Assembly (NCBI RefSeq): GCF_963583255.1
Contig: NC_084804.1
Location: 18,790,723-18,854,722, forward strand
Length of the DNA: 64,000 nt
Direction of reading: 5' to 3'
Source of the DNA: Pyrus communis
Lineage: Eukaryota > Streptophyta > Magnoliopsida > Rosales > Rosaceae
Each line of letters begins with the position of its first letter. The stretch's first letter is position 1. Under the pieces are notes generated by a model. The model was not told where the DNA came from. It worked only from the letters and a program-made list of their open reading frames with translations, and did not search any database. Positions 35,590-48,261 of the stretch are shown here, piece after piece. Both the position numbers and the translations under genes were made by a program.

Positions 35590-36260
35590 TTAGCATTTTT
35601 CTAACAGTGACAAACGAAGATCAATCATTATTACCGTGGAAAACTAAGTTGTGTATTGCAAAGCACCTTGTGAATGCACTTAAATGTAGCTCTATACCAC
35701 CTTCCTAACCCCATCATTCGTAGATATGTAACACCTGCCATATTTTCCTGGACCGTGACATTGTTCCCAAAACTTCTGTACGCAACTTGTGTTTTTTATA
35801 CATGATACATGTGTACGACTAAGCTCTCACTGGTGTTCAATGATATATATGCGTTCTGCTGTGCTCTAAGGATATGTGCAGATTAATGGGGAGGTGGGAT
35901 TGAAAGTGTTGATTAACGTACTTGTTTTCTATTGGTGACAAATTATTTGAAAATTTGGTATAAAATTTGGTCTGCCTAATATTATTCTTTATAATTGATG
36001 GTTTGGATCTAAACATTGGGGAATTGTAATCAATCTCAGACAGAGGCTTGCTCCAAATTTCCATTTGTTTTTTATTCTACTGCAGAGCTCAATAGGGCAA
36101 CCAACAGCTTCGATCCTTTTAGCATTATACAAAAGGATTTACTCTACGGCGTGTTTCAGGGTTTTTTTTTTTTTTTTTTCTCTTTTTAGATGATCAATCA
36201 ATTATCATTCGGAAATTCGTCACATTGGGATTGGGGTGGCAAGCAGAGGAACTGTCAATG
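35590..36260 (+). pseudogene. ZRK-like scraps downstream of A1
   Basis: From about 35600 to 35780 the DNA matches the LPWKTRL-IAKHLVNAL to catalytic-loop codons, with stops (ATCATTCGTAGATATGTAACACC). From about 36085 to 36200 it matches the ELNRATNSFDPFSIIQKDLLYGVFQG codons after CTGCAG, then runs into a T-tract at 36163-36180. A truncated copy of the 25-nt-TIR MITE lies between them at 35915-35990. The pieces show that at least one more ancestral copy sat here. Confidence 0.7.
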
Positions 36261-36467
36261 ACCCTGCTTCTTCTATGAAACATTCAACCGGTTTTCGGGT
36301 GATATGTAAATTTGGAGGTGGGTTATAAGGTGAGATTGTAAGGCCTTTGATGTGTTTTGCGTTGCATGATGGATGAGTGTTTCATGTATATGTGATTTTG
36401 ACACAGCCTCCTATTTCCTAGTTCCTTCTTTTTTCTTTCTTTCTTTGCAAGTCACCAGTTGTTTTTA

Positions 36468-37134
36468 GGGGCTTTTAGATCCAGGTCCAAAAATGTAGAG
36501 TGTTTTTAAGAGTGAGTCCAGTTATCTAATTATATGTTTTTATTTCTTTTATACTCATTTTATATTTTCTAAAAATATTAAAAATCAATTAAAATCTTCT
36601 AATATTATGCATTTTCCAACTCCAAAAGAATATATTTAATATCTTATAACAAAAATACTAATATACTAACATAAATTTATCTACAAAACATTCTACCCTA
36701 ACTCAAGTAACAAATATATGAATGTATATAATACCTATACGTGAGATATGAAACCTAATTAAAATGTAGAAAAAACATAACATACCTACAAGTAAGACAC
36801 ATTAATCTGTGACAGGTTGATTATAAAAAAAGAATTTGTCATATAAGTAGATAAATATAATTAACCTGTGATATAGGTTGATTATAAAAATTAAAAATAA
36901 AATCTATAAATGGGGTTTAAAGTAGGAGGAAGAACGAGAAATAACAAAAAGATAAATAAAAAGAAATAAGCAAAGAGATAATTGGGAAGAAATTTGATTT
37001 TTATAATAAATCTTATCATTGAACAGATAACTATTGATAATTAAATAATTAAATATAACAAATTGGACTTATTTTAATAAACTGGACTATTCCTACTATT
37101 GGCTCAAAAAATTGGACTTATATCAAGTTTCCCC
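36468..37134. repeat. Mutator-like non-autonomous element, 667 bp, only in copy 1
   Basis: The second copy of the array reads CAGTTGTTTTTATTATG without interruption at 54127-54143. Here that site is split. The inserted DNA begins GGGGCTTTTAGATCCAGGTCC and ends TATAAGTCC-complement...TTTCCCC, giving imperfect inverted repeats of about 23 bases starting GGGG. TTGTTTTTA (9 bp) precedes it and recurs after a TTGT-rich slippage tract, as expected for a 9-bp Mutator-type duplication. It is AT-rich and codes for nothing. Confidence 0.7.
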
Positions 37135-37417
37135 TTGTTTGTTTGTTTTTGTTTTTATTATGTTTATTTCTTCAGCTGGCTCACCGCCTACTGCACCATG
37201 TAATTTCTTAACAGGCCAGGCATCGTTGACGTTGCAAAGCACTATCGATAAACTTCCAATTCTTCAAAACTCTAGTCATCCGTCCTGGGGAGAAATGAAA
37301 CTGCTAGAGTAGAAGCACTGCTGATCTGCTTGCACAAGTCATCTGACAGCGGACTGCTGGAGAAATCAATCGATCTACTGAGTTGGTGCAGTCTAAATAT
37401 TATCATACGTTGAAACA

Positions 37418-38901
37418 ATGCCATCAAAACTCCTGCAACTGTAAGTTATCAGCATATTTTAGATTTAATTCCTCTATTTTTGTTTATGGTCTAGAAAGTG
37501 CTAACAACCGTTATTTAAAGTCCTCAACTCAATCAAAATTTTCATGTGATGAACCCGAATGTAATCTTTTTCTGATAACATAAAGCATTGAACGAGAGAT
37601 CTTCCAAAAGTACATAGTACCACATGAATGGGGAAAAAATCAATCTCTAATTCGTTCTTCTTGTTCAGCCAAGTTTACGAGTATAAGTTTTACCCATAGG
37701 CTAAGCATGGTATCAGAGCAGGTGTACCGCACTAGATAATTAGGAGATTGTTAACATTTCAACATTTTATTTTCTTTGTTGGCAATGGCAAGTATCAAAT
37801 AAATATATAGTTTCATTAATTTTTCGTGTGTTACATGTCTATATATATTTGTGCTAGGTTCTCAAAGCTACCATTTTTTAGAAAGAAGAAAAGAGATATC
37901 GAGTCATCATACTACAAGAATCCAAAAAAGTTATTATTCTCTTTGCTTCTAGTGATGGAGAATCTCATCCTATTCGTTGTTACTCTGCTAATGACCTCAT
38001 CAGGGCAACCAACAACTTCAGTCCTTCTCGTATTGTAAAACATGGTCGCATTGCAATACAGGGTCAATTCTACGATATGTTTATGAAATCAAAGTACTGC
38101 ATTCGGAGCTGGTCAAATGAGGATAGGGATAGGTCTTGCGTTATTCGTGACATTGACATTTCATTACAGATGAGCAACCATGATAATGTTTTGAAACTCT
38201 TGGGCTGCGGCTTAGAGTTCCCCATACCAGTGCTGGTGCATGCATACGCAGCAAAAGGAGTTCTCAACCATGATGGAAGTTTAAGAGGGGATAATGAAGA
38301 TCAAATCATACTACCATGGAACATTAGATTGCGTATTGCAAAGCAGCTTGTCAGTACAGTTTCATATCTCCATACCCCTTTTGCTGAACCCATCATTCAA
38401 AGGTATCTAAACCCCAGCTGCCTGTTCTTGGATGATGACTATGTTTCCAAACTTTACAGCTTCTCGCACTCTACAACCATTCCTCCTACGGAATAGGATG
38501 TTGAAGATTCTGTGGGAGGGAAACCTGGGTACCTTGAGCCTGCCTACATGCGGCCTGGTCTCATTTCAGAAAAAAAAACTGATGTTTACAGCCTTGGTAT
38601 TCTTTTAGTTGTTTTACTGACGGGACGAACACCTTGGGAGCAGGTGGAAGGAGTTGAAATAATTCCATATGCTAGTGGTTGTGATGGTCGAATTGGGGAA
38701 AATCTTGATCCGAGAATCTATGAGGAAGTGAGGGGAAATGAGCAAGTACAACAGCAGTCGCATGATTTCCTTGAACTGGCATTGCTAGAGAACTCATTCG
38801 AATTGAAGAATTTGTTTTGGCCAGCTGGCTTCGATCCACTACATTTGTTATCAAAAGTATTGGATACTGGTTTAACGGCAATTCTAATGTTTGTAATCTG
38901 A
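37418..38901 (+). pseudogene. ZRK-like receptor pseudokinase B1 (broken)
   Basis: Exon 1 is 37418-37440 (donor GTAAGT) and exon 2 starts at 37858. A 4-base loss near 37932 shifts the frame just after PKKLL. The segment coding for FRGFLDGRSII is replaced (ATQGQFYDMFM-like), an alteration shared with B2. The long frame 38077-38496 has IIQRYLNPSC for HRD and LYSFSHS for DFG, then ends at TAG 38494-38496, where intact C copies have TCG. After the stop the frame continues 38512-38901 with ISEKKTDVYSLGILLVVLL. A deletion then removes the CTRDRIESRPDMVDV part and shifts the last helix. Confidence 0.88.
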
Positions 38902-39535
38902 TCGTTCTCTTGGTAGGCCTTTTGTCAAAGGATCAACTATATTTTCCTCCACCATATATATTAATTATCACACCCCCAAAGTCCAAACTCAAGGTTTGAG
39001 CCCAATCTTGCATAAGAAGCAGAGCTCATTGAGAGTTTTGTTATATTTTCATGATAATTCCAAGATGGGAGAAAGATAGAGGTTTTCCGCGGTGTACAAC
39101 TATTGTTACTCAGCAGTTGCATGTTGAAGATGATGTGAATTTGGAGGTGGATTTTGAAGGTGAGATTGTAAGGTCGTTGATGTGTTTTGCCTTGCATGAT
39201 GGACGAGTGTATCATGTATGTGATTTTGTCACAGCCTCCTATTTCCTAGTTCCTTCTTTTTTTCTTTGCAAGTTGCCAGTTGCCTTTATCATGTGTATTT
39301 CTTCGGCCTGGCCCACCGCCTACTGCACCACGTAATTTCTTAGCAGGCCAGGCATCGTTGACTTTGCAAAGCATTACCAATAAACTTCCAATTCTTCAAA
39401 ACTCTAGTTATCCGTCCGCAGAAGAAAATGAAGCGCTGCTGATCTGCTTGCACAAGACATCCGACAGCGGACTGCTGGAGAAATCGATCGATCTACTGAG
39501 TTGGTGCAATCTGAATCTTGTCATACGTTGAAACA
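38902..39535 (+). other. array spacer between B1 and C1
   Basis: Contains TTGCAAGTTGCCAGTTGCC...GGCCTGGCCCACCGCCTACTGC, the leader-like sequence found upstream of every C gene. Compared with 55960-56590 about 0.6 kb is missing between GATGATGTGAA and TTTGGAGG at about 39140. GTGAA lies at both ends of the missing part, suggesting a small-homology deletion. Confidence 0.6.
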
Positions 39536-41002
39536 ATGCTATCAAAACTCCTGCAACTGTGAGTTATCAGCATATTTCAGATTTAATTCCTCTGTTTTTG
39601 TTTATGGTCTAGGAAGTGCTATCGACCATTATTTAAAGTCCTGAACTCAATCAAAATTTTCATGTGCTGAATCCGAAGTAATCTTTTTTCGAGAACATAA
39701 ATTGTTGAACAAGAGATCTTCCAAAAGTATTTAGTACCACATAAATGGGGAAAAAATCATTCTCTAATTCGTTCTTGTTGTTCAGCCAAGTGTAGAGTAT
39801 AAGTTTTAGCTATAGGCCAAGCATGGTATGAGAGCAGGTGTACCGCACTAGATAATTTTGAGATTTTTAACATTTCAACATTTTGTTTTCGTTGTTGACA
39901 ATGGCAAGTAAGAAAGATATATACAGTTTCATGAATTTTTTGTGTTACATCGTGTATATATATTTGTGCCAGGTTCTCAAAGCTGCCATTTTTTAGAAAG
40001 AAGGAAAGAGAGTCGTCACACTACAAGAATCTAAAAAAGTTATTAGAGGATCTCCTTGCTTCTAGTGATGGAGAATCTCATCCTATTCATTGTTACTCTG
40101 CGGATGACCTCATCAGGGCAACTAACAACTTCAGTCCTTCTCGCACTGTAAAACTGGGTTCATACACAATGTTCAGGGGATTTCTGGATGGCCGATCCAT
40201 TATCGTATCAAAGTACTACATTCGGAACTGGTCAAACGAGGATAGGGATAGGTCTTGCGTTATTCGTGACATTGTCATTTCATTGCAGATGAGCAACCAT
40301 GATAATGTTTTGAAACTCTTGGGCTGCTGCTTAGAGTTCCCTATACCAATGCTGGTGCATGAAGACGCAGCAAAAGGAGTTCTCAACCCTGATGGAAGTT
40401 TAGGTGGGGCTAGTGAAGATCAAATCATACTACCATGGAACATTAGATTGCGTATTGCAAAGCAAGTTGCTAGTGCAGTTTCATATCTCCATACCGCTTT
40501 TGCCGCAGCCATCATTCATAGGAATCTGAACCCCAGATGCCTCTTCTTGGATGATGACTATGTTCCCAAACTTTACGACTTCTCGCTCTCTATAACCATT
40601 CCTCCTCCGGATTCGGATGTTGAAGGTGCTGTGCAAGGGATGCTTGGGTACCTTGACCCTGCCTGCATGCGGTCTGGTCGCTTTTCAGAAAAAACTGATG
40701 TTTACAGCTTTGGTGTTCTTTTACTTGTATTCCTGACGGGACGAAAAACTCTGGACTTTAATCAGGCGGAAGCATATGAATCTGTGATTTCTTATGTTCT
40801 TGAATGTGATGGTCAAATCAGGGCGATTGTCGATCCAAAAATCTTTGAGGAGGTGGGGGAAAATGAGCAAATACAACAGCAGTTGCATGATTTCCTAAAC
40901 CTGGCATTGTTTTGCACTCGAGATAGAATTGAAAGCCGACCAGATATGGTGGATGTGGCTAGAGAACTAGTTCGAATTGAAGAGTTTGTTATGCCCAGCT
41001 AG
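39536..41002 (+). CDS. ZRK-like receptor pseudokinase C1 (350 aa, two exons)
   Basis: Exon 1 is 39536-39558 (23 coding bases starting ATGCTATC, donor GTGAGT) and exon 2 is 39973-41002 after GTGCCAG. The joined frame has 350 codons and begins MLSKLLQLFSKLPFFRKKER, a basic N-terminus with no glycine at position 2. It continues with YSADDLIRATNNF, then a glycine loop reduced to KLGSYTMFRG. The lysine of VSKY (K88) is kept. The catalytic loop is IIHRNLNPRC, so the catalytic Asp is Asn192 and the Lys and Asn are also lost. DFG is DFS (210-212). The F-helix TDVYSFGVLLLVFLTGRK is intact. Catalysis should be impossible, and a scaffold or decoy role is inferred. It lies 0.6 kb after B1 in the same orientation. 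Confidence 0.87.
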
Positions 41003-43342
41003 GGGCTAGTTTGGGTTGCCGTGTTTTTTTTTTTTTTTTTTTTTTTAATTTTAAATATTTCTATTGTGCTGTGAGAATAAGTGGTCGTAAAAAAATCAAG
41101 TAAGTGTTTAATAAACTATATTGCTAAAAGTTCATTTAGCAAAAATAATAAAAATTGTCAAAGTGTTTGATAAACTTTTATATAAAACTGGTGTAAAATG
41201 ACACACGTTAGATGTTTCATGAATTTAATTAGGTAGTTAAATATTAGTCAATTTGTTACATGTACTTTTTTCTTCTTCTTATAGCCTCTGTCTTACTTTA
41301 CCTAGGCCTTATTTTAAATACTTAATATTACAAAATTGCTTTAAAATATTGAAACAAAGGCAGCTAAAAAATGCCGTCAAATATATAATAATAGTCTAAT
41401 ATTCTCGAGTCAATTGAAATACCCTCAACTATATACTACATACTTCAAAGAGATCAGATATTTAATACATTGAAAAATGTATGAAACTATCCAAATTACA
41501 ATAAAACAAAGAAGAAGAAGGTGAAAGTTTAGAAGGAAATGAAAGCATGTATTAATATCTTCTAAGTTGAAAAAAAATTACAGTAAAGGAGAGCTTCCAA
41601 TTTATACTAGCCTATCAATAAATAACTAATTTTACAACCTTCTAACGAACTCTTCTAATAGCTTTCATCAACTAGACCAATCTCGACTGTTCAATTATAA
41701 ACTAATCTCCAATAAAAACATCTTTTAGTACTCCCCATCAATCTCAACATGGGTAACCAAGCTTGAGATTGAAACTTTGCATAACATGACTATGAACTCT
41801 CTTGGACATAAGACTACGAAGAGTGCTACGATGTTTCAGAAAAAAACAGAGGACTGTGAAGTCCCACTGCTGCTGTTCAAATGCCAACTGTTATATGAAC
41901 TCCATTAGAGATTGAGAGAACTGCACCAACCGATCATCACTTGCCTGTAGAAATCTATTGCAATACCACACTGGTAGAAATCTAAACGAACAATGATGAC
42001 GATCTACTACATCTTCTAAGATCATTTTACACTAACAGAAATCTACTCGACAGTAATATGCTTAAAAGACAAAGCTCAAAGACATGATTGAAATCTCGGG
42101 CCTTTCTATTACTCATGATTGGAATCAACCGAGAATCAACTTCAATAACGTTCTCCTGGTGGGATGTGGGCCTTCTTATCACTCATGGCGATTCCCAGTC
42201 TTCTCAATCTTAGACAGCTCGAGACGTTTATTGTTCGCGAGGAAGATAACTGCAATTGCTGCATTTCATCGGTATGAAGTCAGCCTCAGGTTCTACAATA
42301 CCTTTTACGACCGCTGACCAAATATCCAGCCGTGGACCCGGCATCATTTGTTTTATTCCAATGGAGATCTTTGATAGATAGTTGTTTATGGATTTGGATT
42401 CCGCCTGAATCCAAATGGTGGAGATCCTAGGAATTCTCATATTCTAACCGTTCATCGTACATCGTGCTTTCAGAAATTATTTGAATTTTATTATTTAAAA
42501 TTAAACACAAATAGTACCTGACGAAAACTGCTCGCACAATATACGATAAACAACTAAAATGTGAGGATTTCTAAGATCTCCACCATTTGGATCGAGATGG
42601 AATCCTCATCCGTTGTTTATGAGAATGCAAACAATGCGGGTGAAATGCCGGATAACCACCTTCTCCATTCTCATGACACGAGCAAATGGAGGAGATGGTC
42701 ATTTGCCACCTCGTAGGAATATGGACGAATCACCACTAGCGTAAAGATGCTTCTTTTTGCGTTGTGAACCGGTGGTTAATAGAAATGATCAACAAGACGT
42801 ACTATGGAATCATATCCGCATGTAAAATCTCATGTGTCATTTGAGAAAGAACTAATGTTGATTTTTCATGTGGAAAACAATATTATTATTGGGGTTAATA
42901 GATTCTTGTCCAAACTTAAAGAGAAGTTTGTAGTTTCTATTTGTCTTTTTGAAAAAACAAAACAAAAGTGGAGAATTATTGGCACTGGTGGATTCAGGAT
43001 TCTAACCTTGAATGATCCTAGTATAAAATATTTAAGGATTTTGTAGACGAAAATAGCACACAACGCGCAAAAAAATTTATGTATTTTTTAAACGAAACAA
43101 TTCGTCGAGCACTTTGTGTATATGTGAGTGGCCTTGTTTTGTTCTTTAGGGATTAGAAGCCTTGCTAAAATATTCAATGTCAATCTTTCTTGACATCCAG
43201 TAACTTGAAAGCTCTTTCCTAAGAACAAGTAAATCAAAGGTTTTTTTTTTTTTTTTTTTCTAAGATACTAGTAACTTGAAAGATTTTCTTTCTTATAAGA
43301 TAGTCATATTAGTAATTTAGTTTTTTTTTTTTTTTTTTTTTT
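41003..43342. other. unit C downstream spacer, copy 1
   Basis: This 2.3-kb stretch recurs after C2 (45767-47385) and C3 (58489-60830). A T-tract at about 41023-41046 follows the stop codon. Overlapping frames at 42084-42440 (both strands) correspond to frames in the other copies but differ in length, and I recognise no family. A 250-base frame at 42804-43046 is shared with C3. No host gene was recognised. Confidence 0.5.
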
Positions 43343-43513
43343 TGAAAACTGGTAGATTAAAACCGGGCGAAGATACCAAATGAAACAATCAAATTATCAT
43401 TAGGAAATTCATCACATTGTGATTGATGTGGCAGGCACAGGCCTGCTTACCCATTGTGCTGGTTTTCGGGTGATAGGTGAATTTGGAGGTGGATTTTGAA
43501 GGTGAGATTGTAA
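43343..43513. repeat. LINE 3'-end trace joined to a pseudokinase scrap
   Basis: After a T-tract (43321-43342), GAAAACTGGTAGATTAAAACCGGG and a few more bases (to about 43378) match the minus-strand LINE end at 60833. The sequence then jumps to AATCAAATTATCATTAGGAAATTC, an exon-2 scrap also found at 56511. The LINE body was deleted here. Confidence 0.7.
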
Positions 43514-43917
43514 AACCAACTCCAATGGTGGGCTAAAAGCCAAATTACCTCCCAAAATTTCCCTCCAAACCCACTCCAACCCAAAGGGAAAATTTGGGCT
43601 AAATGCTAAATGCTAAACCAAGGCCAAATTCCTTCCAAAATTTAGCCCAGAAATCAGAGTGGACTCCACCCAATATTTATCGGAATTTAAATTTTTTTAT
43701 ATTAAAATGTTAATAAAATTAATTTACGATAGTCTACATATTTATTTATTTTTTTTTAAATTAATTTAACAAAAAAAATAGTCTAAGTTCATTCTTTAAT
43801 AATCCCGGGCTAAAATTTTAAACTAGAACGGTTGGAGTAGAAAAATTGTTTCTGGGCTAAAAGCTAAATTTTTCGGGCTAAAATATTTAGCTTTTAGCCC
43901 AACTATTGGAGATGGTC
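43514..43917. repeat. MITE inserted in array spacer, TSD TAA
   Basis: The related spacer at 56630 reads ATTGTAAGGCCGTTGATG without interruption; here 404 bases sit after TAA and are followed by a second TAA (43511-43513 and 43918-43920). The left end carries ACTCCAATGGTGGGCTAAAAG and the right end the reverse complement of ATCTCCAATAGTTGGGCTAA. The 3-bp TAA duplication fits PIF/Harbinger (Tourist) MITEs. The empty site confirms both boundaries. Confidence 0.88.
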
Positions 43918-43920
43918 TAA

Positions 43921-44296
43921 GGTGGTTGATGTGTTTTGCCTTGCATGATGGACGAGTGTATCATGTATGTGATTTTGTCACAGCCTCCTATTTCCTAGTT
44001 CCTCCTTTCTTTCTTTGCAAGTTGCCAGTCACCTTTATCATGTGTATTTCTTCGGCCTGGCCCACCGCCTACTGCACCATGTAATTTCTTAGCAGGCCAG
44101 GTATCGTTGATTGCAAAGCATTACCAATAAACTTCCAATTCTTCAAAACTCTAGTTCTCCGTCCGCAGAAGAAAATGAAACTGCCGGAGTAGAAGCGCTG
44201 CTGTCTGCTTGCACAAGACATCCGACAGCGGACTGCTGGAAAAATCGATCGATCTACTGAGTTGGGGCAATCTGAATCTTATCATACGTTGAAACA
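43921..44296 (+). other. leader-like spacer upstream of C2
   Basis: Matches the sequence upstream of C1 and C3 (GGTTGATGTGTTTTGCC to the exon 1 ATG). It probably contains the 5' UTR and promoter of C2, but I see no clear TATA box. Confidence 0.5.
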
Positions 44297-45766
44297 ATGC
44301 TATCAAAACTCCTGCAACTGTGAGTTATCAGCATATTTCAGATTTAATTCCTCTGTTTTTGTTTATGGTCTAGGAAGTGCTATCGACCATTATTTAAAGT
44401 CCTGAACTCAATCAAAATTTTCATGTGCTGAATCCGAAGTAATCTTTTTTCGAGAACATAAATTGTTGAACAAGAGATCTTCCAAAAGTATTTAGTACCA
44501 CATAAATGGGGAAAAAATCATTCTCTAATTCGTTCTTGTTGTTCAGCCAAGTGTAGAGTATAAGTTTTAGCTATAGGCCAAGCATGGTATGAGAGCAGGT
44601 GTACCGCACTAGATAATTATGAGATTTTTAACATTTGAACATTTTGTTTTCGTTGTTGACAATGGCAAGTAAGAAAGATATATACAGTTTCATGAATTTT
44701 TTGTGTTACATCGTGTATATATATTTGTGCCAGGTTCTCAAAGCTGCCATTTTTTAGAAAGAAGGAAAGAGAGTCGTCATACTACAAGAACCTAAAAAAG
44801 TTATTAGAGGATCTCCTTGCTTCTAGTGATGGAGAATCTCATCCTATTCATTGTTACTCTGCGGATGACCTCATCAGGGCAACTAACAACTTCAGTCCTT
44901 CTCGCACTGTAAAACAGGGCTCATGTTACGCAATGTTCAGGGGATTTCTGGATGGCCGATCCATTATCGTATCAAAGTACTACATTCAGAACTGGTCAAA
45001 CGAGGATAGGGATAGGTCTTGCGTTATTCGTGACATTGTCATTTCATTGCAGATGAGCAACCATGATAATGTTTTGAAACTCTTGGGCTGCTGCTTAGAG
45101 TTCCCTATACCAGTGCTGGTGCATGAATACGCAGCAAAAGGAGTTCTCAACCCTGATGGAAGTTTAGGTGGGGCTAGTGAAGATCGAATCATACTACCAT
45201 GGAACATTAGATTGCGTATTGCAAAGCAAGTTGCTAGTGCAGTTTCATATCTCCATACCGCTTTTGCCGGAGCCATCATTCATAGGCATCTGAACCCGAG
45301 ATGCATGTTCTTGGATGATGACTATGTTCCCAAACTTTACGACTTCTCGCTCTCTATAACCATTCCTCCTCCGGATTCGGATGTTGAAGATGCTGTGCGA
45401 GGGATATTTGGGTACCTTGACCCTGTCTACATATGGTCTCGTCGCATTTCAGAAAAAACTGATGTTTACAGCTTTGGTGTTCTTTTACTTGTATTCCTGA
45501 CGGGACGAAAAGCTGTGGACATTAATCAGGCGGAAGGATATGAATCTGTGATTTCTTATGTTCTTGAATGTGATGGTCAAATCAGGGCGATTGTCGATCC
45601 AAAAATCTTTGAGGAGGTGGGGGAAAATGAGCAAATACAAAAGCAGTTGCATGATTTCCTAAACCTGGCATTGTTTTGCACTCGAGATAGAATTGAAAGC
45701 CGACCAGATATGGTGGATGTGGCTAGAGAACTTGTTCGAATTGAAGAGTTTGTTATGCCCAGCTAG
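44297..45766 (+). CDS. ZRK-like receptor pseudokinase C2 (351 aa, two exons)
   Basis: Exon 1 is 44297-44319 (donor GTGAGT) and exon 2 is 44734-45766 after GTGCCAG, giving 351 codons without a stop. Features in order: basic N-terminus (FRKKER); YSADDLIRATNNF; degenerate glycine loop QGSCYAMFRG; VSKY lysine K89; MSNHDNVLKLLGCCLEFPIP. The catalytic loop IIHRHLNPRC (189-198) has His193 in place of the catalytic Asp. LYDFSLS has DFS in place of DFG. The activation segment is RGIFGYLDPVYIWSRRISEK, more changed than in C1 and C3. The C-lobe helices are complete to FVMPS. It is a predicted pseudokinase with an inferred adaptor role. It is preceded by a MITE insertion and followed by the unit C spacer. 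Confidence 0.87.
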
Positions 45767-47390
45767 GGGCTAGCTTGGGTTGCTGTGTTTTTATTTTTTT
45801 TTATTTTTTTTTTTTTAAAAAAAAAAAACTATTTCTATTGTGCTCTGAGAATAAGTCATCGTAAAAAAATCAGGTAAGTGTTTAATAAACTATATTGCTA
45901 AAAGTTCATTTAGCATAAAAAAAATATATATATCAAAGTGTTTGGTAAACTTTTATACAAAACTGGTGTAAAATGACACATGTTGGATGTTTCATGAATT
46001 TAATTAGGTAGTTAAATATTAGTCAATTTGTTACATATACTTTTTTCTTCTTCTTATGGTCTCTGTCTTGCTTTACCTAGGCCTTATTTTAAATACTTAA
46101 TATTACAAAATTGCTTTAAAATATTGAAATAAAGGCAGCTAAAAAATGCCGTCAAATATATAATAATAGTCTAATATTCTCGAGTCAATTGAAATACCCT
46201 CAACTATATACTACATACTTCAAAGAGATCAGATATTTAATACATTGAAAAATGTATGAAACTATCCATATTACAATAAAACAAAGAAGAAGAAGATGAA
46301 AGTTTAGAAGGAAATGAAAGCATGTATTAATATCTTCTAAGTTGAAAAAAAATTACAGTAAAGGAGAGCTTCTAATTTATACTAGCCTATCAATAAATAA
46401 CTAATTTTATAACCTTCTAACAAACTCTTCTAATAGCTTTCATCAACTAGACCAATCTCAACCGTTCAATTATAAACTAATCTCCAATAAAAACATCTTT
46501 TAGTACTCCCCATCAATCTCAACATGGGTAACCAAGCTTGAGATTGAAACTTTGCATAACATGACTGTGAACTCTCTTGGACATAAGACTATGAAGAGTG
46601 CTACGATGTTTCAGAAAAAAACAGAGGACTGTGAAGTCCCATTGCTGCTGCTCATTTTATGCAGTTAAAGTCCTCGCCATCCCTTCTTTGGTGAATAGTT
46701 GAAGGAGGATTGGATTTTGTTTGTAGCCTCAAGCATGGACTATGAGGCACGTTCAAGGGCCAACTGTTATATGAACTCCATTAGAGATTGAGAGAACTGC
46801 ACCAACCGATCATCACTTGCCTGTAGAAATCTATTGCAACACCACACTGGTAGAAATCTAAACGAACAATGATGACGATCTACTTGACAGTAATATGCTT
46901 AAAAGACAAAGCTCAAAGACATGATTGAAATCTCGGGCTTTTCTATTACTCATGATTGAAATCAACCGAGAATCAACTTCAATAACGTTCTCCTGGTGGG
47001 ATGTGGGCCTTCTTATCACTCATGGTGATTCCCAGTCTTCTCAATCTTAGACAGCTCGAGATGTTTATTGTTCGCGAGGAAGAATGTCTGCAATTGCTGC
47101 ATTTCATCGGTATGAAGTCTGCCTCAGCTTCTACAATACCTTTTACGACCGCTGACCAAATATCCAGCCGTGGACGCCGCATCATTTGTTTTATTCCAAT
47201 GGAGATCTTTGATAGATTGTTGTTCATGGATTTGGATCCCTGGATCCAAATGGTAGGGATCCTAGGAAGTCTCACATCCTAACCGTTTATCGTACATCGT
47301 ACGCTCAGAAATCATTTAAATTTTATTATTTAAAATTAAACACAAACAGTATCTGACGAAAACTGATCACACAATATACGATTTATCTTT
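45767..47390. other. unit C downstream spacer, copy 2 (truncated)
   Basis: Near-copy of 41003-42545 and 58489-60042. Frames on both strands at 46979-47282 are conserved with 59632-59928, but I cannot name them. The repeat breaks off after ATACGAT at about 47382, where the copia LTR begins. Confidence 0.55.
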
Positions 47391-48119
47391 TGGAACCTAC
47401 TCAAGCTAGCCCACAGGAAATTTATCAAATGAAAATGCAAGAACAAAATATTAAAGACACAAAGATTTTAACGAGGTTCCTCTACAGTCAGTGTAACTGG
47501 AGTACGTCCTCGGAGCAGTAGGAGCTCACCCAATAATCCACTATCAACCAAATGGGAGTTTACAAAGTGTTGGTGATCTCACAACCCAAAAGCCCAATAC
47601 ACCCAATAGCTCTCACACACCAAAGAAACAAATAGAGGAAGAAATATAATGAATAATTTCTTCTCTATACATATAGCTCAAAGCTATTACAACAACAACT
47701 ACTTTGGTAGATGATTACTAACCAAAGAGAGGAGCTCTTTTCAAATGGGGAATGCGGCACCCCTTCTTCTCTGCTTCTGCAATCAGAAAATACTCTCTGC
47801 AAAAAAGAACTCTTTCTTCTCTCTTTCTTTTTGCCAAAACCGAAACACACAGCTCTCTTTCTTCTCTCCCTCTTTTTCTTCTCAACCGAAAACAAATGAG
47901 CTCTCACTTTTTTCTCTTTGTTCAAAACCAACTTATCTTTTCTTTAATGAAACAACACTCACGGGTGTTGAAGAAGAGAACAAAACTTTTTCAAAAGAAA
48001 GGTCTTTTCCCTTATTTTCCTCCCCAAAACAAGGAATGTGTTTCCACCTTTGGATTGTTTAATCACCTAAAGTTTTCTTGGACATTTGTCCACTTGGCCA
48101 CTTGGCCAATTATTCAACA
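47391..48119 (-). repeat. 3' LTR of the minus-strand copia element
   Basis: Starts TGTTGAATAATTGG on the minus strand at 48119. The far end at about 47391 (TGGAACC on plus) is approximate because the target duplication is lost. Confidence 0.75.
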
Positions 48120-48261
48120 ATCTCCACCTTGGCCAAGTTCCGAAAAACGCCATGATAAGCCAAACAACACAATTAACACACAACATCACTCCCAATCACT
48201 AGCAAGAGAACAACTCATGCCGAGCCAAATGCTCCAAAACTCCTACTGCTCAACGCCTTCT

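Larger units (their letters stand above)
33654..36467 (+). repeat. array unit A, copy 1
   Basis: This segment is nearly identical to 51320-54138. It holds the A-type promoter region, gene ZRK-A1, catalytic-loop scraps and an N-terminal scrap. The right edge is defined by the MITE insertion at 36468, which the second copy lacks. Confidence 0.9.

Noticed and set aside
37708..37725. Possible tRNA-related gene at TGGTATCAGAGC
   Set aside because: The phrase is complementary to the tRNA-Met 3' end and functions as a primer site; no cloverleaf surrounds it.
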